Below are positions 25,181 through 33,594 of a stretch of DNA of 64,000 bases, piece by piece. The DNA lies in the NCBI GenBank assembly GCA_010206265.1, contig VIQV01000022.1, positions 124,167-188,166 of the forward strand, given 5' to 3'. Source of the stretch: Lachnospiraceae bacterium MD329. GTDB taxonomy: Bacteria; Bacillota; Clostridia; UBA1381. The translations under genes and the position numbers were made by a program. The notes below the pieces were generated by a model, which ran no database searches, was not told the DNA's origin, and worked only from the letters and a program-made list of their open reading frames with translations. Each line of letters opens with the position of its first letter. Positions within the stretch are counted from its first letter, which is position 1.

Positions 25181-25606
25181 ATGGCACAAAAGGTTGCAGG
25201 TTATATTAAATTACAGATTCCTGCCGGTAAAGCAACCCCGGCTCCCCCTGTTGGTCCTGCATTGGGTCAGCACGGTGTAAACATTATGCAGTTTGCAAAG
25301 GAATTTAACGAAAAAACAGCAAAGGACGCAGGTCTTATCATTCCTGTAGTTATTACAGTATATGCAGACCGTTCGTTCTCATTCGTAACAAAGACGCCGC
25401 CGGCTGCGGTTCTTATCAAGAAAGCTTGTAAGATTCAAAGCGGCTCAGGTGTTCCAAACAAGACAAAGGTAGCTACAATTTCAAAGGCTGATTTGCAGGC
25501 TATCGCGGAGCAGAAAATGCCCGACCTTAACGCGGCAAGTTTAGAAGCTGCTATGAGTATGATTGCAGGAACTTGCAGAAGTATGGGCGTTCTTATCGGT
25601 GACTAA
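25181..25606 (+). CDS. rplK: 50S ribosomal protein L11
   Basis: 141 residues, starting [20 protein letters not shown], with the conserved [15 protein letters not shown]. It forms the GTPase-associated centre with 23S rRNA. AAGGAGGTGGCC before ATG 25181 fixes the start; an in-frame GTG at 25172 is part of that site. Followed by rplA. Confidence 0.97.
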   Translation: MAQKVAGYIKLQIPAGKATPAPPVGPALGQHGVNIMQFAKEFNEKTAKDAGLIIPVVITVYADRSFSFVTKTPPAAVLIKKACKIQSGSGVPNKTKVATISKADLQAIAEQKMPDLNAASLEAAMSMIAGTCRSMGVLIGD

Positions 25607-25665
25607 TTTGTTAAGATAGGTGGGAGAGAGAATAAATCTCGTTTGACCACGAAGGAGGAGACGAA

Positions 25666-26358
25666 ATGTTTAGAGGAAAGAAATATCAGGATAGCGTAAA
25701 GCTTGTAGAGAAGTCAAAGCTTTATGAAACAAATGAGGCTATGGATCTTGTAACAAAGACATCTAAGGCTAAGTTTGACGAAACAGTCGAGGCTCATATC
25801 AGACTGGGTGTTGACTCAAGACACGCTGACCAGCAGGTCAGAGGTGCTATTGTACTTCCTAACGGTACAGGTAAGACTTCAAAAGTATTGGTTTTCGCAA
25901 AAGGTCCGAAGGCTGACGAGGCACAGGCTGCAGGCGCTGATTATGTCGGCGAGGCAGAGCTTGTTCAGAAAATTCAGGGTGAAAACTGGTTTGATTTTGA
26001 CGTTGTTGTTGCAACTCCAGATATGATGGGTGTTGTAGGACGTCTTGGTAAGGTGCTTGGTCCTAAAGGACTTATGCCGTCACCAAAGGCAGGTACTGTA
26101 ACAATGGACGTTACAAAAGCTGTTAATGAAATCAAAGCAGGTAAAATTGAATATAAGCTTGATAAGACTAATATTATTCATTGCCCGATTGGTAAAGCTT
26201 CATTTGGCGCACAGAAGCTGCAGGAGAACTTTGAGGCTCTTATGAGTGCAATAGTTAAGGCTAAGCCGGCTGCTGCTAAGGGTCAGTACCTGAAGAGCGT
26301 TGTTGTTGCTTCAACAATGGGACCGGGTATAAAGGTTAACACAGCGAAATTAGGCTAA
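25666..26358 (+). CDS. rplA: 50S ribosomal protein L1
   Basis: 230 residues, binding 23S rRNA at the L1 stalk and repressing its own operon. Opens [20 protein letters not shown]; conserved [30 protein letters not shown] and TMGPGIKVN are all present. The usual rplJ-rplL-rpoBC do not follow; instead there is a strong terminator. Confidence 0.97.
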   Translation: MFRGKKYQDSVKLVEKSKLYETNEAMDLVTKTSKAKFDETVEAHIRLGVDSRHADQQVRGAIVLPNGTGKTSKVLVFAKGPKADEAQAAGADYVGEAELVQKIQGENWFDFDVVVATPDMMGVVGRLGKVLGPKGLMPSPKAGTVTMDVTKAVNEIKAGKIEYKLDKTNIIHCPIGKASFGAQKLQENFEALMSAIVKAKPAAAKGQYLKSVVVASTMGPGIKVNTAKLG

Positions 26359-26420
26359 AAATTCATATATTTGTTCATAGCGCTATTTAAAAGGTAATGT
26401 TATGGAACAAACGGATAATT

Positions 26421-26450
26421 AAAAACGGACTGCGTACAGTCCGTTTTTTT
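26421..26450 (+). terminator. Terminator after rplA
   Basis: AAAAACGGACTG/CAGTCCGTTTTT with a 4-base loop, then more Ts. Confidence 0.92.
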
Positions 26451-26466
26451 GTACGTTGCTAATTGG

Positions 26467-26512
26467 AAATTACAAGAAAAACATTGTAATTTTTCGTGAT
26501 TTATGTTAAAAT
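26467..26512 (+). promoter_or_regulatory. ddh promoter with overlapping inverted repeat
   Basis: TTGTAA (26484-26489) and TAAAAT (26507-26512) have a 17-base spacer. The repeat AAATTACAA (26467-26475)/TTGTAATTT (26484-26492) covers the -35, so it could be an operator. Confidence 0.55.
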
Positions 26513-26550
26513 ATTAAAGAAATGAACTAAAAACAGAAAGGGTAATAATT

Positions 26551-27537
26551 ATGAAAATACGAATTGGAATTTTAGGATACGGTAATCTTGGACGAGGCAT
26601 TGAATGTGCTGTAAAACAAAATGATGATTTAGAGCTTGTAGCGGTATTTACACGCCGTAACCCTGATACAGTTAAAATATTGACGGAGGGTGTGAAGGTT
26701 TGTGCAGTAAGTGACGCGCCTAAATTTAAGGACGATATTGACGTTATGATTTTATGCGGCGGCAGTGCCACAGATTTACCTGAACAAACACCCGAATATG
26801 TAAAATACTTTAATGTAATAGACAGTTTTGATACTCACGCAAATATTCCAAAGCATTTTGACTTGGTTGACACTGCTGCAAAGGCAAGCGGTAATGTAGG
26901 AATTATTTCAGTTGGCTGGGACCCCGGAATGTTCTCGCTTAACCGTCTTTATGCAAACGCAATCTTAAGCGACGGCGAAGATTATACTTTTTGGGGCAAG
27001 GGCGTAAGTCAGGGGCATTCGGACGCTATCAGAAGAATTGACGGCGTTAAGGACGCAAGACAGTATACTGTTCCTGTTGAGGCGGCGTTGGAGGCTGTAA
27101 GAAACGGAGAGAATCCTGAGCTTGGAACACGCGACAAGCACACACGTGAATGTTATGTTGTAGCTGAGGAAGGCGCTGATTTGGCGCGTATTGAAAATGA
27201 AATCAAGACAATGCCGAATTATTTTGCCGATTATAATACGACTGTACATTTTATATCAGAGGAAGAGCTTAATAAAAATCACAGCGGAATCCCTCACGGC
27301 GGCTTTGTTATACGCTGCGGAAACACAGGCGTAAACGGCGAAAATAAGCATATTATAGAATACAGCCTGAAACTTGACTCAAATCCGGAGTTTACATCGT
27401 CGGTGCTCGTTGCATATGCGAGAGCGGCATATAGAATGAGCAAAGAAGGTCAGAGCGGCTGTAAAACAGTGTTTGACGTTGCTCCTGCATATTTGTGTCG
27501 TCAGAGCGGTGAGGAATTAAGAGCTCACCTGCTGTAA
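26551..27537 (+). CDS. ddh: meso-diaminopimelate D-dehydrogenase
   Basis: A 328-residue NADPH-dependent enzyme that makes meso-diaminopimelate directly from tetrahydrodipicolinate and ammonia, for lysine and peptidoglycan. Rossmann motif GYGNLGRGIE at the N terminus; family segments CGGSATDLPEQTP, SVGWDPGMFSLNRLY and ISEEELNKNHSGIPHGG. Length is typical. It gives the organism the short DAP pathway and complements lysC upstream. Monocistronic or read through into cysE. Confidence 0.95.
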   Translation: MKIRIGILGYGNLGRGIECAVKQNDDLELVAVFTRRNPDTVKILTEGVKVCAVSDAPKFKDDIDVMILCGGSATDLPEQTPEYVKYFNVIDSFDTHANIPKHFDLVDTAAKASGNVGIISVGWDPGMFSLNRLYANAILSDGEDYTFWGKGVSQGHSDAIRRIDGVKDARQYTVPVEAALEAVRNGENPELGTRDKHTRECYVVAEEGADLARIENEIKTMPNYFADYNTTVHFISEEELNKNHSGIPHGGFVIRCGNTGVNGENKHIIEYSLKLDSNPEFTSSVLVAYARAAYRMSKEGQSGCKTVFDVAPAYLCRQSGEELRAHLL

Positions 27538-27609
27538 TGTCCCTTTTTTGAATATAATGTCAAGTATTTATATGTGATTGAATAAACTTTAATGGAAAGG
27601 AGCTGTATA

Positions 27610-28515
27610 ATGGAAGATAGAACAGAATTATTGGTAAATAAATTACTGCATAGCTATGAAAAATATGACAATACCTGCCGTATTGACGCGGAGAGTATGT
27701 TAAGCAAGCAGGCGTTGATTGATATTGTTGAAGAGATACGCAAAATCCTATTTCCCGGATTTTTTGATAACAGTCAGGGACGGAGTGAATATATAAAGTT
27801 TTTAGTCGGTGAAAGGCTGGAATTTATACAGTATAATCTGCAAAAACAGATTGCTAAAACATTCGGAAGTCAGGATATGTGCAGTGGTTGTCATAAATCT
27901 GAAATTAATGCGAAAGCAGAGGATATTGTCTATCGTTTTTTGGATAGGCTTGATGTTATCCGCGAATATCTTCATACTGATATTGAGGCTGCGTATGATG
28001 GCGACCCTGCGGCATACAGTACCGACGAAATTATTTTTTCATACCCAGGAGTATTTGCGATTACGGTTTACAGAATCGCACACGAATTATGGCTTTTGGG
28101 TGTGCCTATGATACCTCGTATTATGACTGAATATGCACATAGTTCGACAGGCATAGACATTCATCCCGGAGCATCTATCGGTAAATACTTTTTTATTGAC
28201 CACGGAACAGGTATTGTTATTGGAGAAACAACGCAAATTGGCGATAACGTAAAGATTTATCAGGGTGTAACGCTTGGAGCGCTGTCAACGCGGAAAGGAC
28301 AGGAGTTAAAGGGAGTGAAACGCCACCCGACTATTGGCGACAATGTGACGATTTATTCAGGTACGACCATTCTCGGCGGAGATACGGTAATTGGAAATGA
28401 TGCGACAATAGGCGGTAATGCGTTTATTATAAGTTCTGTTTCCGACGGAATGAAGGTAAGTGTTAAAAATCCTGAACTCCAGTTTACAAAAGGCGGAGAA
28501 CAGGAAATTAAATAG
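27610..28515 (+). CDS. cysE: Serine O-acetyltransferase (CysE/EpsC type)
   Basis: 301 residues. Transfers acetyl from acetyl-CoA to serine, the first step to cysteine. An N-terminal helical domain of about 170 residues precedes a left-handed beta-helix of hexapeptide repeats with [17 protein letters not shown] and [20 protein letters not shown], including the catalytic His. The start at 27610 has AAAGGAG eight bases upstream; an in-frame ATG at 27592 lies before it and is rejected. Ends before a terminator. Confidence 0.92.
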   Translation: MEDRTELLVNKLLHSYEKYDNTCRIDAESMLSKQALIDIVEEIRKILFPGFFDNSQGRSEYIKFLVGERLEFIQYNLQKQIAKTFGSQDMCSGCHKSEINAKAEDIVYRFLDRLDVIREYLHTDIEAAYDGDPAAYSTDEIIFSYPGVFAITVYRIAHELWLLGVPMIPRIMTEYAHSSTGIDIHPGASIGKYFFIDHGTGIVIGETTQIGDNVKIYQGVTLGALSTRKGQELKGVKRHPTIGDNVTIYSGTTILGGDTVIGNDATIGGNAFIISSVSDGMKVSVKNPELQFTKGGEQEIK

Positions 28516-28517
28516 TG

Positions 28518-28549
28518 AAAAAAGGGATTGGATAACCAATCCCCTTTTT
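28518..28549 (+). terminator. Terminator after cysE
   Basis: A-run, GGGATTGG/CCAATCCC stem with an ATAA loop, then a T-run. Confidence 0.9.
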
Positions 28550-28576
28550 GTTGTATTATAGGTATTTATTCGACTC

Positions 28577-28605
28577 TTTACATATTTCTGAAAGTGTGAT
28601 ATAAT
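28577..28605 (+). promoter_or_regulatory. Promoter of the structured RNA
   Basis: TTTACA (28577-28582) and TATAAT (28600-28605) have a 17-base spacer. The predicted start falls at about 28612-28613, exactly where the outer RNA stem begins. Confidence 0.75.
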
Positions 28606-28612
28606 CATTATT

Positions 28613-28792
28613 GCAACAACTCCAATTTAATAAAGTTACTCAAATTAGCATACGATATGTAAAAACGTGTATGCTTTGATTGTCATTGTCTATTTTGAGT
28701 AACATTATGATGGCATTGGAGTGTGTTGCAGCATTAAGTCAAGGCGGCGTTTTTAGTGCGTTGTCTGATCAAAAGCAGCGACGCACTTTTTT
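28613..28792 (+). ncRNA. Unidentified structured RNA, about 180 nt, with terminator
   Basis: Between cysE and the LRR gene there is no reading frame. The RNA opens with GCAACAACTCCAAT (28613-28626), which pairs with ATTGGAGTGTGTTGC (28715-28729). Inside, GTTACTCAAA (28635-28644) pairs with TTTGAGTAAC (28694-28703), and GCATAC (28648-28653) pairs with GTATGC (28669-28674). A terminator follows: AGTGCGTTGT/GCGACGCACT and six Ts (28755-28792). The 5' end at the promoter's start point matches a discrete RNA such as a 6S-like fold. No other promoter is seen before the gene at 28848, so a leader/attenuator role is equally possible. Confidence 0.65.
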
Positions 28793-28847
28793 ATGATTTT
28801 TTGGGGCGTCACAAAAAAATGTTGGAGAAGAAACAGGAGGAGAGAGA

Positions 28848-30977
28848 ATGAAAAAGAGGATTTTAGGATTGTTGCTTGCGGTTGTTATGCTTACGGGATT
28901 TGTACCGTGCTCGTATGCGGCGGAGATAGCCGAGGAGGGAACGTGCGGAGCAAATGCGGTGTATAAGCTTTATGATGACGGTACTCTTATAATAAGCGGC
29001 GAGGGTGAAATTAGTAGTAGATTTAGCTGGGCAGACGAGATAAGCAGTGTTGTTATTGAAGAGGGTATAACAGGTATTGGAAGGCGTGCTTTCTTTGTAT
29101 GTAGTAGTATCCAGTCTGTAATAATGCCTAACAGCCTTGTAACTATCGGAGAAGAAGCATTTGATAGTTGTGAAGGATTGACAGAGATAAGTATACCTGA
29201 AGGTGTCAGGAACATAGAAAGAGAGGCTTTTAGTTATTGTAAAAACCTTGCTCAGATAAATATGCCGGACAGTGTGAGAAGTATAGAACAGGGGGCTTTT
29301 GAAGTCACTGAATATTGTATGAATCAGGATAACTGGGAAAACGGTGTGCTATACTGCGGGAATAGTATTCTTGATTCAGATAGTTCGTTAAGAGGAGAGT
29401 ATAGTATAAGGGACAGTGTAGTATGTATTGCGGACGCTGCATTCAAGCGTTGTTCTCATTTAACATCAATAAAAATACCGAAGGGAATAACAGCTATAGG
29501 TCAGGCAGTATTTAGCGAATGCTCAAGTCTGGAATCTGTGGAAATTCCTGATACGGTAGAAAGTATTGGTGATAGTGCGTTTTTTGACTGCAGAAGTCTT
29601 GCTGAGATAACTATTCCATATAGTGTAAAAACTATAGAAGCAGGTGCGTTCAGCTTATGCGAATCTCTATCTAAAATACATATTCCTTACGGGGTGGCAA
29701 GCATAGGAGAACAGGCATTTGGATATTGTTCAAATCTTGCAGAAATAGACATTCCAAAAAGCGTAACTGAACTGGGCAGATGGGTGTTTGACGGTACGGC
29801 TTATTATTACAATCGTGATAATTGGGAAAATGGTTTGTTATATACAGGCGAACATCTTGTTGCTGCGGACAGAGATATATCTGGCAGTGTCGTAATAAAA
29901 GATGGCACTTTAAATATTGCTGATTATGCAATGAACGACTGTTATGATATAACTTCAATAACTCTGCCGCAAAGCCTGAGAACCATTGGCAACCGTTCTA
30001 TTGTGTCCAGCAATAAACTGAAGAGCATATTTGTGCCGCCGAACGTTACAAGGATAGGAGAAAGAGCTTTACCTAACAGTCTTGCGGATATAACTGTTTC
30101 AGAGGATAATAAGGAATACAGTTCTGTTAATGGGAATTTATATAATAAGGCTAAAACAGTTCTTATAAAATATGCTGGAGGAAAAACAGATAAGATATTT
30201 GAACTGCCGGACAGCGTGACAGAAATTGATGAATACGGACTTATAAATTGTTATAAATTGACGGGTGTATCAGTATCTGAAAATAATACAGCTTTTAGTT
30301 CTCAGGACGGTGTTTTGTTTAACAAGGATAAATCAGAACTGGTTCTTTATCCCTCAAGAAAAACAGACAGAAGCTATACTGTTCCTTTAACTACGGAAAG
30401 TATCAGAGCATATGCATTTTATGACTGCAGGGAACTGAAGACCCTTATAGTGTCAGAAAGTGTGAACGATATTGGAACATCCGCATTTTATGGGGCTATC
30501 GGTCTTAATGCGATATTTATACCGAGCGCTACTATATGGGATATGAATATAGGCACCAGAGCGTTTCCTAATGATGAGGATAATATAGTAGAAGTATATT
30601 TTGGAGGAGATAGCGATGATTGGGATGATTTGGTGTATACATATCGGGAGAATGATCTTTGCGGAATTTCTGTGCATTACAACGCGAATGGGATTCCTAC
30701 TCCTCTTATAGGCGAGTTTAACGCGCCGACGGATAATGGCGACGGTACATATAAAATCACCGTGCCTGTTGAGAATATTCCTTACAATTGTACAGCAATT
30801 GCGGTATTTTATGCTGACGGCGATGTATCGGAGGTAAAACAAAGGGCGGTAACGCTGACAGATACTTCGGTTGAATTTACCGCGCAAAGCAGTGCGGACA
30901 GCGCGAAGGTGTTTATCTGGGACAATCTTAAAGGAATGTATCCGTTGTGCGAGTCTAAAGCAAACAGGACTGTTTAA
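28848..30977 (+). CDS. Secreted BspA-type leucine-rich repeat protein
   Basis: 709 residues. Signal peptide at 1-25 (ILGLLLAVVMLTGFVPCSYA). Most of the protein is a run of LRR_5 (BspA/Treponema type) repeats of about 23 residues, such as IPEGVRNIEREAFSYCKNL and IPYSVKTIEAGAFSLCESL. The last 95 residues form a beta-rich module ending AKVFIWDNLKGMYPLCES, shared with two other secreted proteins here. BspA repeats often mediate surface adhesion; the target is unknown. There is no cell-wall anchor motif. The start has GGAGGAGAG upstream. Confidence 0.85.
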   Translation: MKKRILGLLLAVVMLTGFVPCSYAAEIAEEGTCGANAVYKLYDDGTLIISGEGEISSRFSWADEISSVVIEEGITGIGRRAFFVCSSIQSVIMPNSLVTIGEEAFDSCEGLTEISIPEGVRNIEREAFSYCKNLAQINMPDSVRSIEQGAFEVTEYCMNQDNWENGVLYCGNSILDSDSSLRGEYSIRDSVVCIADAAFKRCSHLTSIKIPKGITAIGQAVFSECSSLESVEIPDTVESIGDSAFFDCRSLAEITIPYSVKTIEAGAFSLCESLSKIHIPYGVASIGEQAFGYCSNLAEIDIPKSVTELGRWVFDGTAYYYNRDNWENGLLYTGEHLVAADRDISGSVVIKDGTLNIADYAMNDCYDITSITLPQSLRTIGNRSIVSSNKLKSIFVPPNVTRIGERALPNSLADITVSEDNKEYSSVNGNLYNKAKTVLIKYAGGKTDKIFELPDSVTEIDEYGLINCYKLTGVSVSENNTAFSSQDGVLFNKDKSELVLYPSRKTDRSYTVPLTTESIRAYAFYDCRELKTLIVSESVNDIGTSAFYGAIGLNAIFIPSATIWDMNIGTRAFPNDEDNIVEVYFGGDSDDWDDLVYTYRENDLCGISVHYNANGIPTPLIGEFNAPTDNGDGTYKITVPVENIPYNCTAIAVFYADGDVSEVKQRAVTLTDTSVEFTAQSSADSAKVFIWDNLKGMYPLCESKANRTV

Positions 30978-30985
30978 TGATACTT

Positions 30986-31017
30986 AAGAGCAGATTGCCG
31001 TCAGGCAGTCTGCTTTT
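30986..31017 (+). terminator. Terminator after the LRR gene
   Basis: AGCAGATTGCC/GGCAGTCTGCT stem followed by TTTTACGTTTTTTT. Confidence 0.8.
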
Positions 31018-31132
31018 ACGTTTTTTTGAACATTTTTATCTGCTTTTTGTATTTATTTTTTGTGCATAATACGATAAAATGTATGTAATATGATATATTA
31101 GCTATAGAGTTAGGAAAGGAAGAGAAAGGACT

Positions 31133-31939
31133 ATGAAAAAGAAGATTATTTCACTTATAGCCGCAGGTGTGCTCGGGGTACAGGCATTTGGTGTTCCGAT
31201 GGTTGCAAATGCGGAGGAGGGTGTAGCATATGTAAATAAATCTGACTTTAATGACGTTGCAATCGGCGGTGCCAATGGTACGGGTTATCACGGTCTTGGT
31301 ATTATTATGGACGGCAGCCCTTGGCTTTCAAAGGGTAGCGCAAGCGTACATTACCAGACTTTCAGTTATGACGACCAGAGAAAGGTAAACTACTGTAATT
31401 TTTATTCGAACAGTGATAAATCAGGTTCGGGTGACGGCGCAGGTTCAATGTATATTTATAACAGAAATCTTACATCTGCAAATCAGATGGGTCCGTACGG
31501 TTATGTTGAATTTGACATTCGTTTAAAACCGGACACGCAGAACTTCAATTTTATGATGGGTTGGTTTGAAGACCCGACAAGCGGCGGATTTAACGCCTCG
31601 ACTGATGTTGCTTTGAGTATTCGTATGGGACTTGACGGCTTTGTTGCAAGCAACGGACCGAGAACAACAACTCTTATTAAGCCTGCTGCGGAGAAATGGT
31701 ATAAGGTACGTGTTGCGCTTGATATGAATCTTGAGGAATATAATGTGACAGTAACCGATATAGAAGAAAACAGAGTTATAGGTTCGCTTGCCGAACCGGC
31801 GGCATTTACCGCTCCGAAACCTGCCGGCTTAAAAGGTATAAAAACAACCTGCTGGGGATATATCAGAGGCAATACCTACAATTATGATATGACGAATGTT
31901 ACAATTGCCAGAGCTGATAAAAAATATTCTTTAGACTAA
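31133..31939 (+). CDS. Secreted LamG-like protein, unknown function
   Basis: 268 residues with a signal peptide (1-27, ending VANA). The mature part looks like a single concanavalin-type beta-sandwich: YVEFDIRLKPDTQNFNFMMG, then KWYKVRVALDMNLEEYNVTV. These features also appear in the two LamG-like segments of the PL11 lyase at 53317. No catalytic residues recognised. It could be a carbohydrate-binding or extracellular scaffold protein. It lies alone between two terminators, before an AraC-type regulator. Confidence 0.65.
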   Translation: MKKKIISLIAAGVLGVQAFGVPMVANAEEGVAYVNKSDFNDVAIGGANGTGYHGLGIIMDGSPWLSKGSASVHYQTFSYDDQRKVNYCNFYSNSDKSGSGDGAGSMYIYNRNLTSANQMGPYGYVEFDIRLKPDTQNFNFMMGWFEDPTSGGFNASTDVALSIRMGLDGFVASNGPRTTTLIKPAAEKWYKVRVALDMNLEEYNVTVTDIEENRVIGSLAEPAAFTAPKPAGLKGIKTTCWGYIRGNTYNYDMTNVTIARADKKYSLD

Positions 31940-31960
31940 TTTTTGACATTGAAAAGCAGG

Positions 31961-32000
31961 ACGCTGTTATTTGTTTTTGCAAATTAACGGCGTTTTGTTT
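31961..32000 (+). terminator. Terminator after the 31133 gene
   Basis: CGCTGTTA-TTTG pairs with CAAA-TTAACGGCG, with one bulged base, then TTTTGTTTTT. Confidence 0.75.
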
Positions 32001-32123
32001 TTATTTTTAAATTATACGTTAAACCGCATTAAAAAGCCGAATCGGAAGTGTCAGCACATAGATTTTGGTATATGCTGGTATGTACAATAAGAAAAAAATA
32101 TTACGTTTAACATAATTTTTTAC

Positions 32124-32152
32124 TTGAAATTATCAAAAAAAACGTATATAAT
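32124..32152 (+). promoter_or_regulatory. Promoter of the AraC-type gene
   Basis: TTGAAA (32124-32129) and TATAAT (32147-32152) have a 17-base spacer. Confidence 0.8.
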
Positions 32153-32159
32153 GTACTAT

Positions 32160-32180
32160 GTAGTAGACATATGTTACTAC
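32160..32180. promoter_or_regulatory. Inverted repeat at the AraC-gene start point
   Basis: GTAGTA (32160-32165) and TACTAC (32175-32180) flank a GACATATGT spacer that itself contains ACATATGT. The position at about +1 suggests an autoregulatory operator (inference). Confidence 0.4.
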
Positions 32181-32198
32181 TGAGGGAGAGAGAGTGCT

Positions 32199-33452
32199 AT
32201 GTATAAATCGGACACTATACATAGTCAGGAGGATAACCGCTGTGCAGGATTCGAGGAGCTCGTAATCACACAGTCGGAAAGAGTGCGGCCTATCATAAAG
32301 GAGCAATTCCTTAGGGAATATATTCTGGGGATAGGGGATACATACGAAGTATTCAGAATATACTGTAAAACATTTGACGTTGATGCTATGCTGGAAACCA
32401 GAATGATTTTGGTTCGGGCGTCGGGTATGAGTGATTTTGAGGACTTGTTTTTCATTAAAAATACCGTTGAGCAGTATCTCGGCAGAGAAAGCATATTGTT
32501 AAGTACAACTATTAATGACCATCTGCTTATTATTACAACATTGACCGACAGAGCTGAGATTACGAGGGCGCTGGATAAAGCGCGTCAAACAGTTAAAAAA
32601 TGTTACGACTACAATATAATGGTCGTATACAGTAAAACAACGTCTGTATCGGACGTGCCGTCAGTGTACGAGCGTCTGAAAAAATGTATGGGATATTCAT
32701 TTTACTCTGATAATGACCTGACTTTATATGAAAATGAAATACGGATAAATGAGGGTGAACTTGGTATGCACCCTGATTACTGTGCCTTGGAACACGCAGT
32801 TTCGGGCGGTGACTGCAGCAAATTTAAAACATTGCTTCGCAGCTTTTTTAGTGCATTGGAAAGTAAACTTCCGGTTCCGGCGGTCGCAAAAACATATTGT
32901 CTGGAAATGTATGTTTGTATAATACGCTGCTGCAGTGTGGATAAAATTGAGCGGTATATGAAAGGACTTGCCTCTATACAGGAGGCGCGTACTTTTACAC
33001 AAATCAAGGAATTTATTGAAGAAAAAGGAATTGAGATTGCAGAGCTCAATGCTCCTGCGTCACATAAAATCTACAGTTCTCTGATTCGTGATACTATTAA
33101 AATTATTGATGAAAACATTGAAAACGAGAATTTATCATTGCGTTGGCTTGCAGGTGCGATTTTATATACTAACGTAGATTATCTGGGAAAACTGTTTAAA
33201 AAGGAAACAGGTAAAAACTTCTCGCACTATGTTATGGAAAAACGTATGGAAATGGCAAAAGCGCTCATTGTAGAAGGTAAAAAGGACAGAATTTATGAGG
33301 TTGCCGAAAAAGTTGGTTACGGTTCAAATTCCCAGTATTTCAGTCAGGTGTTCAAGAAATATACAGGCGTTTCACCTCTTGAATATAAGGAATTTGCGCG
33401 TCTTGCCAGAGAAAATGGCAAGAAAACCGTCAAATTAGACAATTATAACTGA
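32199..33452 (+). CDS. AraC-family transcriptional regulator
   Basis: 417 residues. The C-terminal AraC DNA-binding domain (about 305-405) has two helix-turn-helix units: LRWLAGAILYTNVDYLGKLF and IYEVAEKVGYGSNSQYFSQVF, with KKYTGVSPLEYK closing the second. The N-terminal 300 residues resemble the long helical region of two-component YesN-type regulators but carry no receiver domain with a phospho-acceptor Asp. In Clostridia such proteins often control carbohydrate or surface genes; the nearby SLH, LRR and lyase genes are candidate targets (inference). Confidence 0.88.
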   Translation: MYKSDTIHSQEDNRCAGFEELVITQSERVRPIIKEQFLREYILGIGDTYEVFRIYCKTFDVDAMLETRMILVRASGMSDFEDLFFIKNTVEQYLGRESILLSTTINDHLLIITTLTDRAEITRALDKARQTVKKCYDYNIMVVYSKTTSVSDVPSVYERLKKCMGYSFYSDNDLTLYENEIRINEGELGMHPDYCALEHAVSGGDCSKFKTLLRSFFSALESKLPVPAVAKTYCLEMYVCIIRCCSVDKIERYMKGLASIQEARTFTQIKEFIEEKGIEIAELNAPASHKIYSSLIRDTIKIIDENIENENLSLRWLAGAILYTNVDYLGKLFKKETGKNFSHYVMEKRMEMAKALIVEGKKDRIYEVAEKVGYGSNSQYFSQVFKKYTGVSPLEYKEFARLARENGKKTVKLDNYN

Positions 33453-33460
33453 TTTTTATC

Positions 33461-33489
33461 TTTTCATAAACAGTGTATTACTATATAAT
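33461..33489 (+). promoter_or_regulatory. Promoter of the SLH protein gene
   Basis: TTTTCA (33461-33466) and TATAAT (33484-33489) have a 17-base spacer. A roughly 100-base leader precedes the ATG, with a GGAGGT ribosome binding site. Confidence 0.6.
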
Positions 33490-33594
33490 TACTGTTGCAC
33501 CGAATTTTGGTAAGCAGCAGAGTATTTCAAAGGTGGTAATAAAATCGGAGGAAGAGCCGATTATATTATATATAAAAAATATGGAGGTATTCAA

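Noticed and set aside
28613-28729. Inverted repeat read as terminal repeats of an insertion sequence
   Set aside because: No transposase frame inside, a promoter start coincides with the first arm, and a terminator follows, so an RNA fits better.
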